The notes beneath the pieces are model-generated. The model was not told where the DNA came from and made no database searches. It worked only from the letters and a program-made list of their open reading frames with translations. Below are positions 8,310-15,106 of a stretch of DNA of 64,000 nucleotides, in pieces. The position numbers were made by a program, and so were the translations under genes. The DNA comes from an uncultured Tidjanibacter sp. (lineage in GTDB: Bacteria > Bacteroidota > Bacteroidia > Bacteroidales > Rikenellaceae): the NCBI GenBank assembly GCA_944326085.1, contig CALVCL010000002.1, forward strand, positions 62,001-126,000. Direction: 5' to 3'. Each line of letters starts with the position of its first letter. Positions within the stretch are counted from its first letter, which is position 1.

Positions 8310-8345
8310 AGTGTCCGCAGCACAAGCACATTTGTAAATATTGCA

Positions 8346-8353
8346 TATATTTA
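8346..8353 (+). promoter_or_regulatory. possible -7 box for the 54-residue winged-helix gene
   Basis: TATATTTA matches TAnnTTTG at seven of eight positions and lies 26 bases before the ATG. It is a weaker match than the other boxes. Confidence 0.35.
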
Positions 8354-8378
8354 CCCCGACAACAAAAACACAAATACC

Positions 8379-8543
8379 ATGGAAGAGAAAATCCTGAACG
8401 CACTCTCCAAGCCCATGAAGGCAGGCGAGGTAGCCGAAGCCACCGGCATTGACAAGAAGGAAGTGGACAAGATGATAAAGAAGCTCGTCGCCGAGGGTAA
8501 GGTGACATCCCCGAAACGCTGCTACTACGAAGCGGTGAAATAA
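8379..8543 (+). CDS. 54-residue winged-helix-like DNA-binding protein
   Basis: The ATG at 8379 opens a 54-codon frame: MEEKILNALSKPMKAGEVAE, then ATGIDKKEVDKMIKKL, then VAEGKVTSPKRCYYEAVK. The pattern helix, KAGEVAE helix, turn, KKEVDKMIKKLV recognition-type helix and a short basic beta wing is that of a minimal winged helix. Small proteins of this kind occur in Bacteroidota and are usually annotated as transcriptional regulators. The reading frame stands alone between two terminators (8278-8309 and 8571-8605), which strongly supports a real gene. Its targets are unknown. It might bind DNA as a dimer, since one such domain is small. Confidence 0.8.
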   Translation: MEEKILNALSKPMKAGEVAEATGIDKKEVDKMIKKLVAEGKVTSPKRCYYEAVK

Positions 8544-8570
8544 TTTTTCGGCGGATACCGCAACATGACA

Positions 8571-8605
8571 TATCCGCGGGGAACATTCCCCGCGGATATT
8601 GTTTT
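8571..8605 (+). terminator. intrinsic terminator after the winged-helix gene
   Basis: TATCCGCGGGGAA pairs with TTCCCCGCGGATA around a two-base CA centre, followed by TTGTTTTC. Confidence 0.88.
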
Positions 8606-8808
8606 CATACACATGCCGGACAGAAGGCAGAAGACGGCTGTCAGAGACATTATAACATGATGTCAGTCCGTGTCATGTGTTGGCATAAGCGCTACTGCAG
8701 GGCACAATACATTGTCCACCAAACACATAATCTACGCGCCACGGCATGTTCAGAAATACTGTCACCCATCTGACTGACAGTTGCATGACCATCCGATGCC
8801 TTTGGCAC

Positions 8809-8816
8809 TACATTTG
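8809..8816 (+). promoter_or_regulatory. Bacteroidota -7 box, likely for the ECF sigma factor
   Basis: TACATTTG on the plus strand. If used, the untranslated leader would be about 280 bases. Confidence 0.5.
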
Positions 8817-9087
8817 CGCTTACAGATAACGTACGACATATCAACGTCAGTTTGGCGAGAATTGTTGTGACAGACGACGGTTACAAAACGACACGCATCG
8901 GATTGGCAGACATGTACGACAGCAGCCCCGTGACATACCCCTCGGCGGCCGCGCAAGACAGAGGATGCGATTTTTTTTGGATTTTCAGTGTAAAGTTCGT
9001 AAATTAGCATCCGATAGCAGAAAAAATTACAAATCAAACTCTAAAAACTTACCGCCTATAGGATAAATTCTACTCCACCAAATTAAA

Positions 9088-9099
9088 GAAGGAGAAGAC
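9088..9099 (+). promoter_or_regulatory. strong Shine-Dalgarno before the sigma factor
   Basis: AGAAGGAGAAGA sits directly upstream of ATG 9101. Most genes in this window lack such a site, so it fixes the start and suggests efficient or specially controlled translation. Confidence 0.7.
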
Positions 9100-9100
9100 A

Positions 9101-9691
9101 ATGAACAAGATGAGATCCGCGCTCAGCGACCAGCAGTTGCTCAGTGCCTATCTTTCAGGCGATAAGAATGCTATTTCCATACTTATAGAACGTCATGCCA
9201 AACGCGTACGCGATTATATACGCATGATGGTCAAGAACAACGAAATCGCAGACGACATATATCAAGAGACCTTTATCAAAGTGGTAAAGTTCATCAACGA
9301 AGGACGCTACAAGGATAACGGCAAGTTTCTGTCATGGGTATTGCGCATAGCACACAATCAGGTTATTGACCATTTCCGCCAGATGAAGCAGCAGAACAAC
9401 ATCTCGGAGGCAGATGCAGGATACGACATTCTAAACGCAAAAAAGTTTGCCGATCCGAGCGTAGAGGACAAAATCGTGAACGAACAAATAGAGTCAGACC
9501 TGCGAAAGTTAATAGAACAACTATCGGAGGAACAGAAGGAAGTAGTTATGATGCGCTACTTCGATGAAATGAGCTTCAAGGAAATAGCAGAACAGACCAA
9601 TGTAAGTATCAACACCGCATTGGGTCGTATGAGGTATGCCCTTATCAATCTCAGAAAGATGATTAAAGAAAATCAGATTATATTGGCCTGA
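9101..9691 (+). CDS. RNA polymerase sigma factor, sigma-70 family, ECF type
   Basis: 196 residues with only sigma region 2 (about 22-95, including DDIYQETFIKVVKF and FLSWVLRIAHNQVIDHFR, the -10 recognition helix) and region 4 (about 130-190, LSEEQKEVVMMRYFDEMSFKEIAEQTNVS, split here into its two helices). That layout is the ECF class. It directs core polymerase to a separate promoter set, often in response to stress. An AGAAGGAGAAG Shine-Dalgarno lies just before the ATG at 9101, which is unusual among its neighbours, where such sites are mostly absent. A 50-residue ORF follows after 85 bases. No transmembrane anti-sigma factor is adjacent. Confidence 0.92.
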   Translation: MNKMRSALSDQQLLSAYLSGDKNAISILIERHAKRVRDYIRMMVKNNEIADDIYQETFIKVVKFINEGRYKDNGKFLSWVLRIAHNQVIDHFRQMKQQNNISEADAGYDILNAKKFADPSVEDKIVNEQIESDLRKLIEQLSEEQKEVVMMRYFDEMSFKEIAEQTNVSINTALGRMRYALINLRKMIKENQIILA

Positions 9692-9776
9692 GCAGACACA
9701 ATATAATTGTACGGGTAGCGTTTCTATAGTGTAAATCGCCGGAAGAGCGGTTACATAAACAGAAAAACACCCGCCT

Positions 9777-9929
9777 ATGGAACAAGATATTGACTATGCT
9801 TGCGGCATAAACTGCCCGGAGGATGCAGACGACGAACTGATGTTAACAGAGTATGTGCTGAACAACGATTATGAATTATGTTATCTCGACACGTACCTGA
9901 CAGAGACATTCCGTCAAAGTAATGTTTGA
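9777..9929 (+). CDS. 50-residue acidic CxxxC protein behind the ECF sigma factor
   Basis: The ATG at 9777 opens 50 codons ending at TGA 9927-9929. The product starts MEQDIDYACGINCPEDADDE and is strongly acidic, with Cys9 and Cys13 in a CGINC motif and a third cysteine at 35. It has no membrane segment. It lies 85 bases behind the sigma gene and 44 bases before a strong terminator, so the two are probably one transcript. Position and size suggest a regulator of the sigma factor, perhaps a soluble redox- or metal-responsive anti-sigma protein. In Bacteroides fragilis the ECF factor EcfO is paired with an anti-sigma protein, Reo; whether this protein is related is unknown. Confidence 0.7.
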   Translation: MEQDIDYACGINCPEDADDELMLTEYVLNNDYELCYLDTYLTETFRQSNV

Positions 9930-9973
9930 GAGTATATATAAATCATAGGTTAAAGGTTAGGTTAGTTAGTAGT

Positions 9974-10007
9974 TCAGGCGGCAGGCTTTTCTGCCGCCTG
10001 ACTTTTG
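9974..10007 (+). terminator. intrinsic terminator closing the sigma-factor operon
   Basis: TCAGGCGGCAG, loop GCTTTT, CTGCCGCCTGA, then CTTTT. Eleven base pairs. Confidence 0.88.
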
Positions 10008-10118
10008 CAGTTAAACGACTGAACCGATAGTGTTACACTCTATCCGGGCACCCCAATTTGTATTTCGGGCATACATAGACCGTTTGCTATCCTCCCGTTG
10101 TTCGAATCTATAAACATA

Positions 10119-10994
10119 TTATTTCTTGAGCTTGATTTTCTCATGATAAAAATAGTTTACGATAACAGGGTGGTCTCTTTCTGAGCGACCGTAAGGCAAA
10201 TCGTTCACCCGATAGGGAAATCCTTGCGTCTGTGCATATTGGGATATGTCCTGCTCCAATGCCTGCCAGTAATCAAGCCTTTTCTTGTTATAAATCTCAT
10301 CGTATAATGGGAAGAGTTCGGGATGCTTCTCACGGATATATGTCATTATCACTCCTTTGAATTGCCCGCGCAGGTTAAGGTTTTCAAGCCATACCAAATC
10401 AGCATATCCTTTCACTTCCTCGACAATCGCTTTCACATCTGTTATTCCAGGAAATATGGGTGAAACGAAACACACGGTACGGATGCCTGCCTCATAGACT
10501 TGGCGCATTGCTTTCAGGCGGCGTTCTATGCTCACGGCGTTGTCCATATCCGCACGAAACTGTTCGTTAAGCGTATTGATTGACCAAGACACTGTTACTT
10601 TGGGAAAACGTTTCAACAGGTCGAGGTCGCGAAGGACGAGGTCGGACTTCGTACATACCATAATCTCGGCGTTGCTTCCGCGCAGTTCTTCGAGCAGCCT
10701 GCGGGTACGGCGGAATTGTTCCTCATAGGGGTTGTAACCGTCCGTCACGGAACCTATCACAATGCGCTCACCGTCATATTTGTGCGGATTGGCTATCGGT
10801 TTCCAGTTCTTCACGTCCAGAAACGCGCCCCACGGCTCTGTATGCCCGGTGAAGCGTTTCATAAACGATGCGTAGCAATACTTGCATGCGTGGGGACAGC
10901 CCACGTAAGGATTGACCGAATATCCTCCAACTGGCAGTGACGATTTGGTCATAACGCTCTGTACGTCGATCTCCTTGATTATTTCTGTTTCCAT
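10119..10994 (-). CDS. radical SAM mobile pair protein B
   Basis: 291 residues with a radical SAM core whose [4Fe-4S] cysteines are Cys33, Cys37 and Cys40 in GCPHACKYCYA. IVIGSVTDGYNPYEE near residue 80 and the later KVTVSWSINTL and RTVCFVSPIFPGITD strands follow the SplB-like branch. I recognise it as the B member of the radical SAM mobile pair, a two-gene set of unknown function recurrent in gut bacteria and on mobile elements. Its start overlaps the end of protein A by 16 bases, implying translational coupling. The reaction and substrate are unknown. The C-terminal DLPYGRSERDHPVIVNYF may be a family-specific substrate or partner region. Confidence 0.82.
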   Translation of the reverse strand: METEIIKEIDVQSVMTKSSLPVGGYSVNPYVGCPHACKYCYASFMKRFTGHTEPWGAFLDVKNWKPIANPHKYDGERIVIGSVTDGYNPYEEQFRRTRRLLEELRGSNAEIMVCTKSDLVLRDLDLLKRFPKVTVSWSINTLNEQFRADMDNAVSIERRLKAMRQVYEAGIRTVCFVSPIFPGITDVKAIVEEVKGYADLVWLENLNLRGQFKGVIMTYIREKHPELFPLYDEIYNKKRLDYWQALEQDISQYAQTQGFPYRVNDLPYGRSERDHPVIVNYFYHEKIKLKK

Positions 10995-11659
10995 TGTATG
11001 CGTTTGGTAAATTGTTCCGGCAACTCCTGAATCATCCTTTCTTCACCCATTATGGGCAATAAATCCTCCTTCATAAACACGGGGACTCCTTGTGCTTTGG
11101 CTTGGTCAGCAATGTGAAGCACCCATTCGGGGTGAGAGTCCACTTTGCCTTTCCGGTGTCCAGTTTCAGTGCCTATGACAATCCAGTCGATGCCATCGAA
11201 GTCTATCTCTCCGATTTCATCGAAGAGAGGTTCAAAAGTGGCGTAGTAGTGTCTGGCCTTGATATTTCTTCTCAAATCGTCCAGTCTCTTCTTTTCGGAA
11301 CTGCGCGTGACGGTCACGCCCATCCAGACATTTTCGTCATCGGTAGAAAAGCAGACCTTATCCGGACGTTTCGTAAGAAAGATATAGGCGTGCTGCGGAT
11401 TGCTTTTCATTCGCCCGAATATTTCAGCGTTCCATTCTGGCTTCCAATCGGAGAAATCGCTCATGCCTGTCATCAGCCACACGTGAGGTCTTGGTGTATC
11501 GATGATGTGCAGCTTGCGCCCCATATATTCCGGAACGGAAAAATCATCCGTGATATGAAAGCAGCGGCAGTTATTACGGGCATAGCAATAACTGCATCCG
11601 ATGGTGCAGCCTACCACTATATTCATATTCATTATCAGAGATTTGATACAGACACTCAT
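10979..11659 (-). CDS. radical SAM mobile pair protein A
   Basis: 226 residues when started at the ATG at 11659. Cys18, Cys22 and Cys25 in VGCTIGCSYCYA hold the [4Fe-4S] cluster. The sequence also carries VWLMTGMSDFSDWKPEWN near residue 60, FLTKRPDKV near 95 and WIVIGTETGHRKGK near 160, resembling phage Gp37/Gp68-type radical SAM proteins. I choose 11659 rather than the longer ORF from 11758 because the ATG shares its ATGA with the stop of the upstream MBL gene and the upstream extension is low-complexity basic sequence. The pairing with protein B is characteristic, but no substrate is known. Confidence 0.8.
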   Translation of the reverse strand: MSVCIKSLIMNMNIVVGCTIGCSYCYARNNCRCFHITDDFSVPEYMGRKLHIIDTPRPHVWLMTGMSDFSDWKPEWNAEIFGRMKSNPQHAYIFLTKRPDKVCFSTDDENVWMGVTVTRSSEKKRLDDLRRNIKARHYYATFEPLFDEIGEIDFDGIDWIVIGTETGHRKGKVDSHPEWVLHIADQAKAQGVPVFMKEDLLPIMGEERMIQELPEQFTKRIQWKQK

Positions 11660-12432
11660 AATATGATGCTCTCTCCGTCTTCCGGTATAATCAATCGACT
11701 CATATCTGCCCCGTGGTGGTGAGCTTCGTTTCGCAGGATTTCGCGGGTGGTCTGGCAATGGTCGATGGCATCCATATGCACGGCTATCAGTTTGATGTGT
11801 GCGGGGAGCGTGTCGAGCATCGTCATCACTTCCTGCTCGTCGGGAATGATGCAGCCGTCCGTCTTGGAAAATTCGGGGAACACCGCACCGCCGCTGTTTA
11901 CAACGATATAATCAGGATGGTATTTTTCTACGGTTTCAAGGATACACGGTTCCCATTTGCAGTCGCCCATTATATAAATGGTAGGAAACCCCTCCGCCAT
12001 CAACACATAGCCCGACACGGGTCCCATCATCCGGCCTGTCTGTCCGAAACCGTGGCGGCCGGTGGTGCGGTAGATGGTCAGGTTGCCTATTGTCTTGCTC
12101 TTTTCGATTACCTCCACATTTGTAAAACCGTCCTGCACGATAGTGTCCTTGTCTTGAGGCTGGATGTAGAAAGGAATGTCCTTCGGCAGATGTTGTCGCA
12201 CGCTTGGTTCATAATGGTCGATATGATTATGGGTAAGCAGTGCCATATCCACACCTTCGATAATCTCGCTGACAGACATTGTCAAATGCACACGTGGGTT
12301 TTTATTTACGCCAAGAGCAGATTGAAGAGTCCCCTTGTCGGCGAATACGGGGTCGACAAGTATAGTGTATCCCGCATAATTGATTTTCAGGGTGGCACTG
12401 CGCACCAAGCGAATAATAGCTTTCTCGTCCAT
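11656..12432 (-). CDS. MBL-fold metallo-hydrolase of the radical SAM cassette
   Basis: 258 residues, soluble. The metal-binding motif HNHIDH (His68, His70, Asp72, His73) is intact and a second metal Asp is plausible in IMGDCKWEP near residue 165. A further His lies in AVHMDAIDH near 225. The layout resembles the UlaG/lactonase-like MBL branch (opening IIRLVRSATLKINYAGYTILVDPVFAD, split as needed). Hydrolysis of a phosphodiester or lactone is typical of the fold, but the substrate is unknown. The stop codon overlaps the start of radical SAM protein A (ATGA), so the three minus-strand genes form a tightly coupled operon. Confidence 0.82.
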   Translation of the reverse strand: MDEKAIIRLVRSATLKINYAGYTILVDPVFADKGTLQSALGVNKNPRVHLTMSVSEIIEGVDMALLTHNHIDHYEPSVRQHLPKDIPFYIQPQDKDTIVQDGFTNVEVIEKSKTIGNLTIYRTTGRHGFGQTGRMMGPVSGYVLMAEGFPTIYIMGDCKWEPCILETVEKYHPDYIVVNSGGAVFPEFSKTDGCIIPDEQEVMTMLDTLPAHIKLIAVHMDAIDHCQTTREILRNEAHHHGADMSRLIIPEDGESIIL

Positions 12433-12568
12433 AATGTTACGCTTTTATGATTTGTCGGGTGCAAAGTTCTGGAGATTACCTTGATGCCTTTATGCCTTAA
12501 AAACAGGAATATATGCCATTTTGATAAAAGAATGATGTACATTTACAGAAAGCAAATGGATAATAACA
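12433..12568. promoter_or_regulatory. divergent control region between the radical SAM operon and the AraC gene
   Basis: 136 bases with no gene. A GAACTTTG near 12462-12469 on the minus strand is one mismatch from TAnnTTTG at the first base and could start the MBL-radical SAM operon. TACATTTA near 12539 on the plus strand could serve the AraC gene. A short tandem repeat ATGCCTT/TATGCCTT lies at about 12485-12499 between them, where a regulator could bind. All three assignments are inference. Confidence 0.4.
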
Positions 12569-13468
12569 ATGAAAACGATAACCAACCCCGAAAGACTGGT
12601 CTACGTCCCGTTCAACAAGACGAAGTGCGGCGTAGACTTTTACATCAATACAGGCGAAAGCAAGGACATCTGCGGTGTCTTGACCGAACACGAGACGTTC
12701 AAGACGGATTTTTTCAATTTCTATTTCTTTCGCCGTGCCAATGGATATGTGCTGTTGAACTTCCGTAAAATAGAATTACGGGATGATATGGTGCTGCTTC
12801 TGTCGCCGCACCAGCAGCAAGAATGGCACGTGGACGAGGCGGAACTGGACTACACTTTCCTTATCTTCCGCGAGGACTTTATGCGCACGTTCATCGCCGA
12901 CAAGTTCTTCGTCTATCGCCTGCTGTATTATTATCAGACCGACACGCCGCCGTACCTGTTTGCCGCGCCGGAAGAACTGGCGGAATATATGCGCCTTTTG
13001 GGGAAAATAAAACAGGAACTGCTGCATCCGGTTACGGACACTTACAACCTCATCGTGTCTGTGCTTTACTATCTGCTGGTAATTATCAACCGGGCATACG
13101 CCAAAGCCTACCGTCTGCCCGTCGAGGTGCCGAAAAACAATTACGCATTCCAGTTTAAGGACCTGCTTGAAAAGCACATCCGTACAGTACAACGCGTTCA
13201 GGAGTACGCCAATATGCTCCGCGTGAGCCGCATCACGCTGAACAACTCCGTTGTGGCGCAGTTCGGCGTATCCGCCACGCATTTGCTCAAACAACGCCTG
13301 CTGGAGGAGTTGAAGAACGAGTTGCTATTCTCCAACCGCAACGTGAGCCAGTTGGCGGACGACTTTCACTTTTCTGACCCAAGCCACCTGATGCGCTTCT
13401 TCAAGCAACAGACGGGAAAGACGTTTACGCAATATATCGCGGACTACCAAAAGGGAATCTATGAATGA
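12569..13468 (+). CDS. AraC family transcriptional regulator
   Basis: 299 residues. The N-terminal half (about 20-190) is a ligand-sensing-type domain beginning VYVPFNKTKCGVDFYIN, and the C-terminal 100 residues carry two helix-turn-helix units: VQEYANMLRVSRITLNN near 215 and VSQLADDFHFSDPSHLMRFF near 265, ending KTFTQYIADYQ. This is the AraC/XylS DNA-binding domain. It is transcribed away from the MBL-radical SAM operon across a 136-base spacer, the usual arrangement for a local regulator. The effector is unknown. A 48-residue ORF overlaps its last codons. Confidence 0.9.
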   Translation: MKTITNPERLVYVPFNKTKCGVDFYINTGESKDICGVLTEHETFKTDFFNFYFFRRANGYVLLNFRKIELRDDMVLLLSPHQQQEWHVDEAELDYTFLIFREDFMRTFIADKFFVYRLLYYYQTDTPPYLFAAPEELAEYMRLLGKIKQELLHPVTDTYNLIVSVLYYLLVIINRAYAKAYRLPVEVPKNNYAFQFKDLLEKHIRTVQRVQEYANMLRVSRITLNNSVVAQFGVSATHLLKQRLLEELKNELLFSNRNVSQLADDFHFSDPSHLMRFFKQQTGKTFTQYIADYQKGIYE

Positions 13469-13607
13469 GAAACAAGAAACAATCCATAGTATCTCTCTCC
13501 ATCCATATACACTGTTATTCTTTACGGACAACGAGGGTTATGAGCATACGCATATCACAGAAAATGGGATGATCTCCAATCAATCACCTACCTCATCCTT
13601 TGAGTAA
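13461..13607 (+). CDS. 48-residue ORF overlapping the end of the AraC gene
   Basis: ATG at 13461 overlaps the AraC stop (13466-13468) by eight bases and runs to TAA 13605-13607. The product opens MNEKQETIHSISLHPYTLLF and ends TSSFE; it is polar, with no membrane segment and no recognised domain. The overlap suggests translational coupling to the regulator, but it could also be the remnant of a longer gene cut at the cassette edge. Evidence is only the open frame and its position. Confidence 0.35.
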   Translation: MNEKQETIHSISLHPYTLLFFTDNEGYEHTHITENGMISNQSPTSSFE

Positions 13608-13659
13608 AGTGCATAGGCTTGCTAATCATATTCCAAATGCATATTAAGCTTTTGTCTAA

Positions 13660-13702
13660 AAACAAAGCCCGATACATGACAGTCATGTATCGGGCTTTTT
13701 AT
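13660..13702. terminator. bidirectional terminator between the cassette and miaB
   Basis: AAAGCCCGATACATGAC (13664-13680) and GTCATGTATCGGGCTTT (13682-13698) are perfect complements, with T-runs on both strands. It serves miaB on the minus strand and can stop cassette transcripts from the other side. Confidence 0.9.
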
Positions 13703-13725
13703 TCCCATTCAGACTGCAGAATACG

Positions 13726-15087
13726 CTATTTCACTATCTCGCCAAACAACGTAGCTAACGTACAGTCCGTTATCTTAACCACAATATAGTCACCCGCTTT
13801 TATTCCGTCAGCGGCATCAAACACCACCATTTTATTCTGCGATGTACGTCCGCACAACTGCTTGCAGCTTCTACGTGAAGCCCCCTCCACAAGTACCTCG
13901 AAACATTTTCCCATATCCCTGCGGTTGCTTGCAAGAGAAAGTTCGTTCTGGAGTTCTATTATTTCGTTAAGTCTTGCTGTCTTCACATCTTCGGGAATAT
14001 CATCCTCCATATGTCGTGCAGCCTGTGTACCCGGACGCTGCGAATACTTGAACATATACGCCGAGTCGTACCCCACCTCCCGCATAAGTAACAGTGTCTG
14101 TGCATGGTCTTCCTCCGTTTCGCCGCAAAAACCGGCTATGAGGTCGGTAGATATTGCGCAATCGGGCATTTTACGGCGTATTGCAGCTAAACGGCCAAGA
14201 TACCATTCACGTGTATATTTACGGTTCATGGCTGTCAGCATTCTGTTGCTTCCCGACTGTGCAGGCAAATGCACGGCACGGCACACATTGGGCAACGAAG
14301 CCATCACATCAATGAGTTTATCGCTCAAATCCTTCGGATGCGATGTTGCAAACCTCACCCTCAGCAGCGGAGACACGTCAGCCACCATGGCCACCAAATC
14401 TGGAAAATCCACCTCTCCTCCATCTTCAGGCTTCCAACTGTACGAGTTGACGTTCTGTCCCAACAGTGTCACATCCCTATACCCTGCCTCGAACAGTTCT
14501 TTCGCCTCTCGTACTATTGTGTATGGGTCACGGCTTCGCTCCCTGCCACGAGTGTATGGCACCACACAGTATGCACAGAAGTTGTTGCATCCGCGCATTA
14601 TCGAGATGAATGCATTGACGCCGTTTTTATCAAGCCTAACGGGGCGTATGTCTCCGTATGTCTCTTCCTGCGAAAGCTCCACATTCACCCCGTGCGAACC
14701 TCCGATCGCCATGGCCACGAGGCGCGGCATGTCACGGTAGGCATCCGGTCCTGCCACAATATCAACAACGCCATCGTTCAGCAGTTCCTCACGAAGACGT
14801 TCGGCCATACACCCCACCACGCCGACCACGAGATTTTTACGGGCTTTCTTGTAACGTCTGAACTCATTCAGCCTGCCCCAAATTCTCTGTTCGGCATTGT
14901 CGCGTATCGAACACGTATTCACCAATATGACATCGGCTTCAGCAATATTTTCGGTATAGCGATATCCCTCGTCCTGCATTATGGATACAAGTATTTCGCT
15001 GTCACTGACATTCATTTGGCAACCGTACGTCTCCACGTATAATTGCCTGCCTACACCGACAAGCGGTCTGAGTTCTTCCAGTTTCAT
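13726..15087 (-). CDS. miaB: tRNA-2-methylthio-N6-dimethylallyladenosine synthase
   Basis: Adds the 2-methylthio group to i6A37 of tRNAs reading UNN codons. Counted from ATG 15087 it has 453 residues. The N-terminal UPF0004 domain has cysteines in YGCQMNVSDSE, NTCSIRD and GVVGCMAER; the radical SAM core has SIMRGCNNFCAYCVVPYTRGRE (three-Cys CxxxCxxC); a TRAM domain ends the protein. The GREFS-type loop and motif spacing favour MiaB over MtaB or RimO. The longer ORF from 15153 extends into the spacer behind yitT and is rejected. It follows yitT by 19 bases, probably in one transcript. Confidence 0.95.
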   Translation of the reverse strand: MKLEELRPLVGVGRQLYVETYGCQMNVSDSEILVSIMQDEGYRYTENIAEADVILVNTCSIRDNAEQRIWGRLNEFRRYKKARKNLVVGVVGCMAERLREELLNDGVVDIVAGPDAYRDMPRLVAMAIGGSHGVNVELSQEETYGDIRPVRLDKNGVNAFISIMRGCNNFCAYCVVPYTRGRERSRDPYTIVREAKELFEAGYRDVTLLGQNVNSYSWKPEDGGEVDFPDLVAMVADVSPLLRVRFATSHPKDLSDKLIDVMASLPNVCRAVHLPAQSGSNRMLTAMNRKYTREWYLGRLAAIRRKMPDCAISTDLIAGFCGETEEDHAQTLLLMREVGYDSAYMFKYSQRPGTQAARHMEDDIPEDVKTARLNEIIELQNELSLASNRRDMGKCFEVLVEGASRRSCKQLCGRTSQNKMVVFDAADGIKAGDYIVVKITDCTLATLFGEIVK

Positions 15088-15106
15088 AACCGAGCCTGTG
15101 TACCAA

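Larger units (their letters stand above)
8606..9100 (+). other. 495-base gene-poor region; probably the long leader of the sigma factor
   Basis: No convincing ORF. A 31-codon frame at about 8911-9006 is judged spurious. Visible items are a TACATTTG promoter box (8809-8816), an ATCCGATGC copy at 8791-8799, its complement GCATCGGAT at 8895-8903 and a further ATCCGAT at 9009-9015. Other possible structure is a short T-run near 8972 and a purine-rich Shine-Dalgarno before 9101. I recognise no RNA family here. Confidence 0.5.

Noticed and set aside
8911..9006. 31-codon ORF in the sigma-gene leader
   Set aside because: Short, no ribosome site, unremarkable composition; not distinguishable from chance.
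10085..10110. GTTCGAATC resembling a tRNA T-loop near the left cassette edge
   Set aside because: No acceptor or T-stem pairing around it, so it is not a tRNA fragment I can support as an attachment site.
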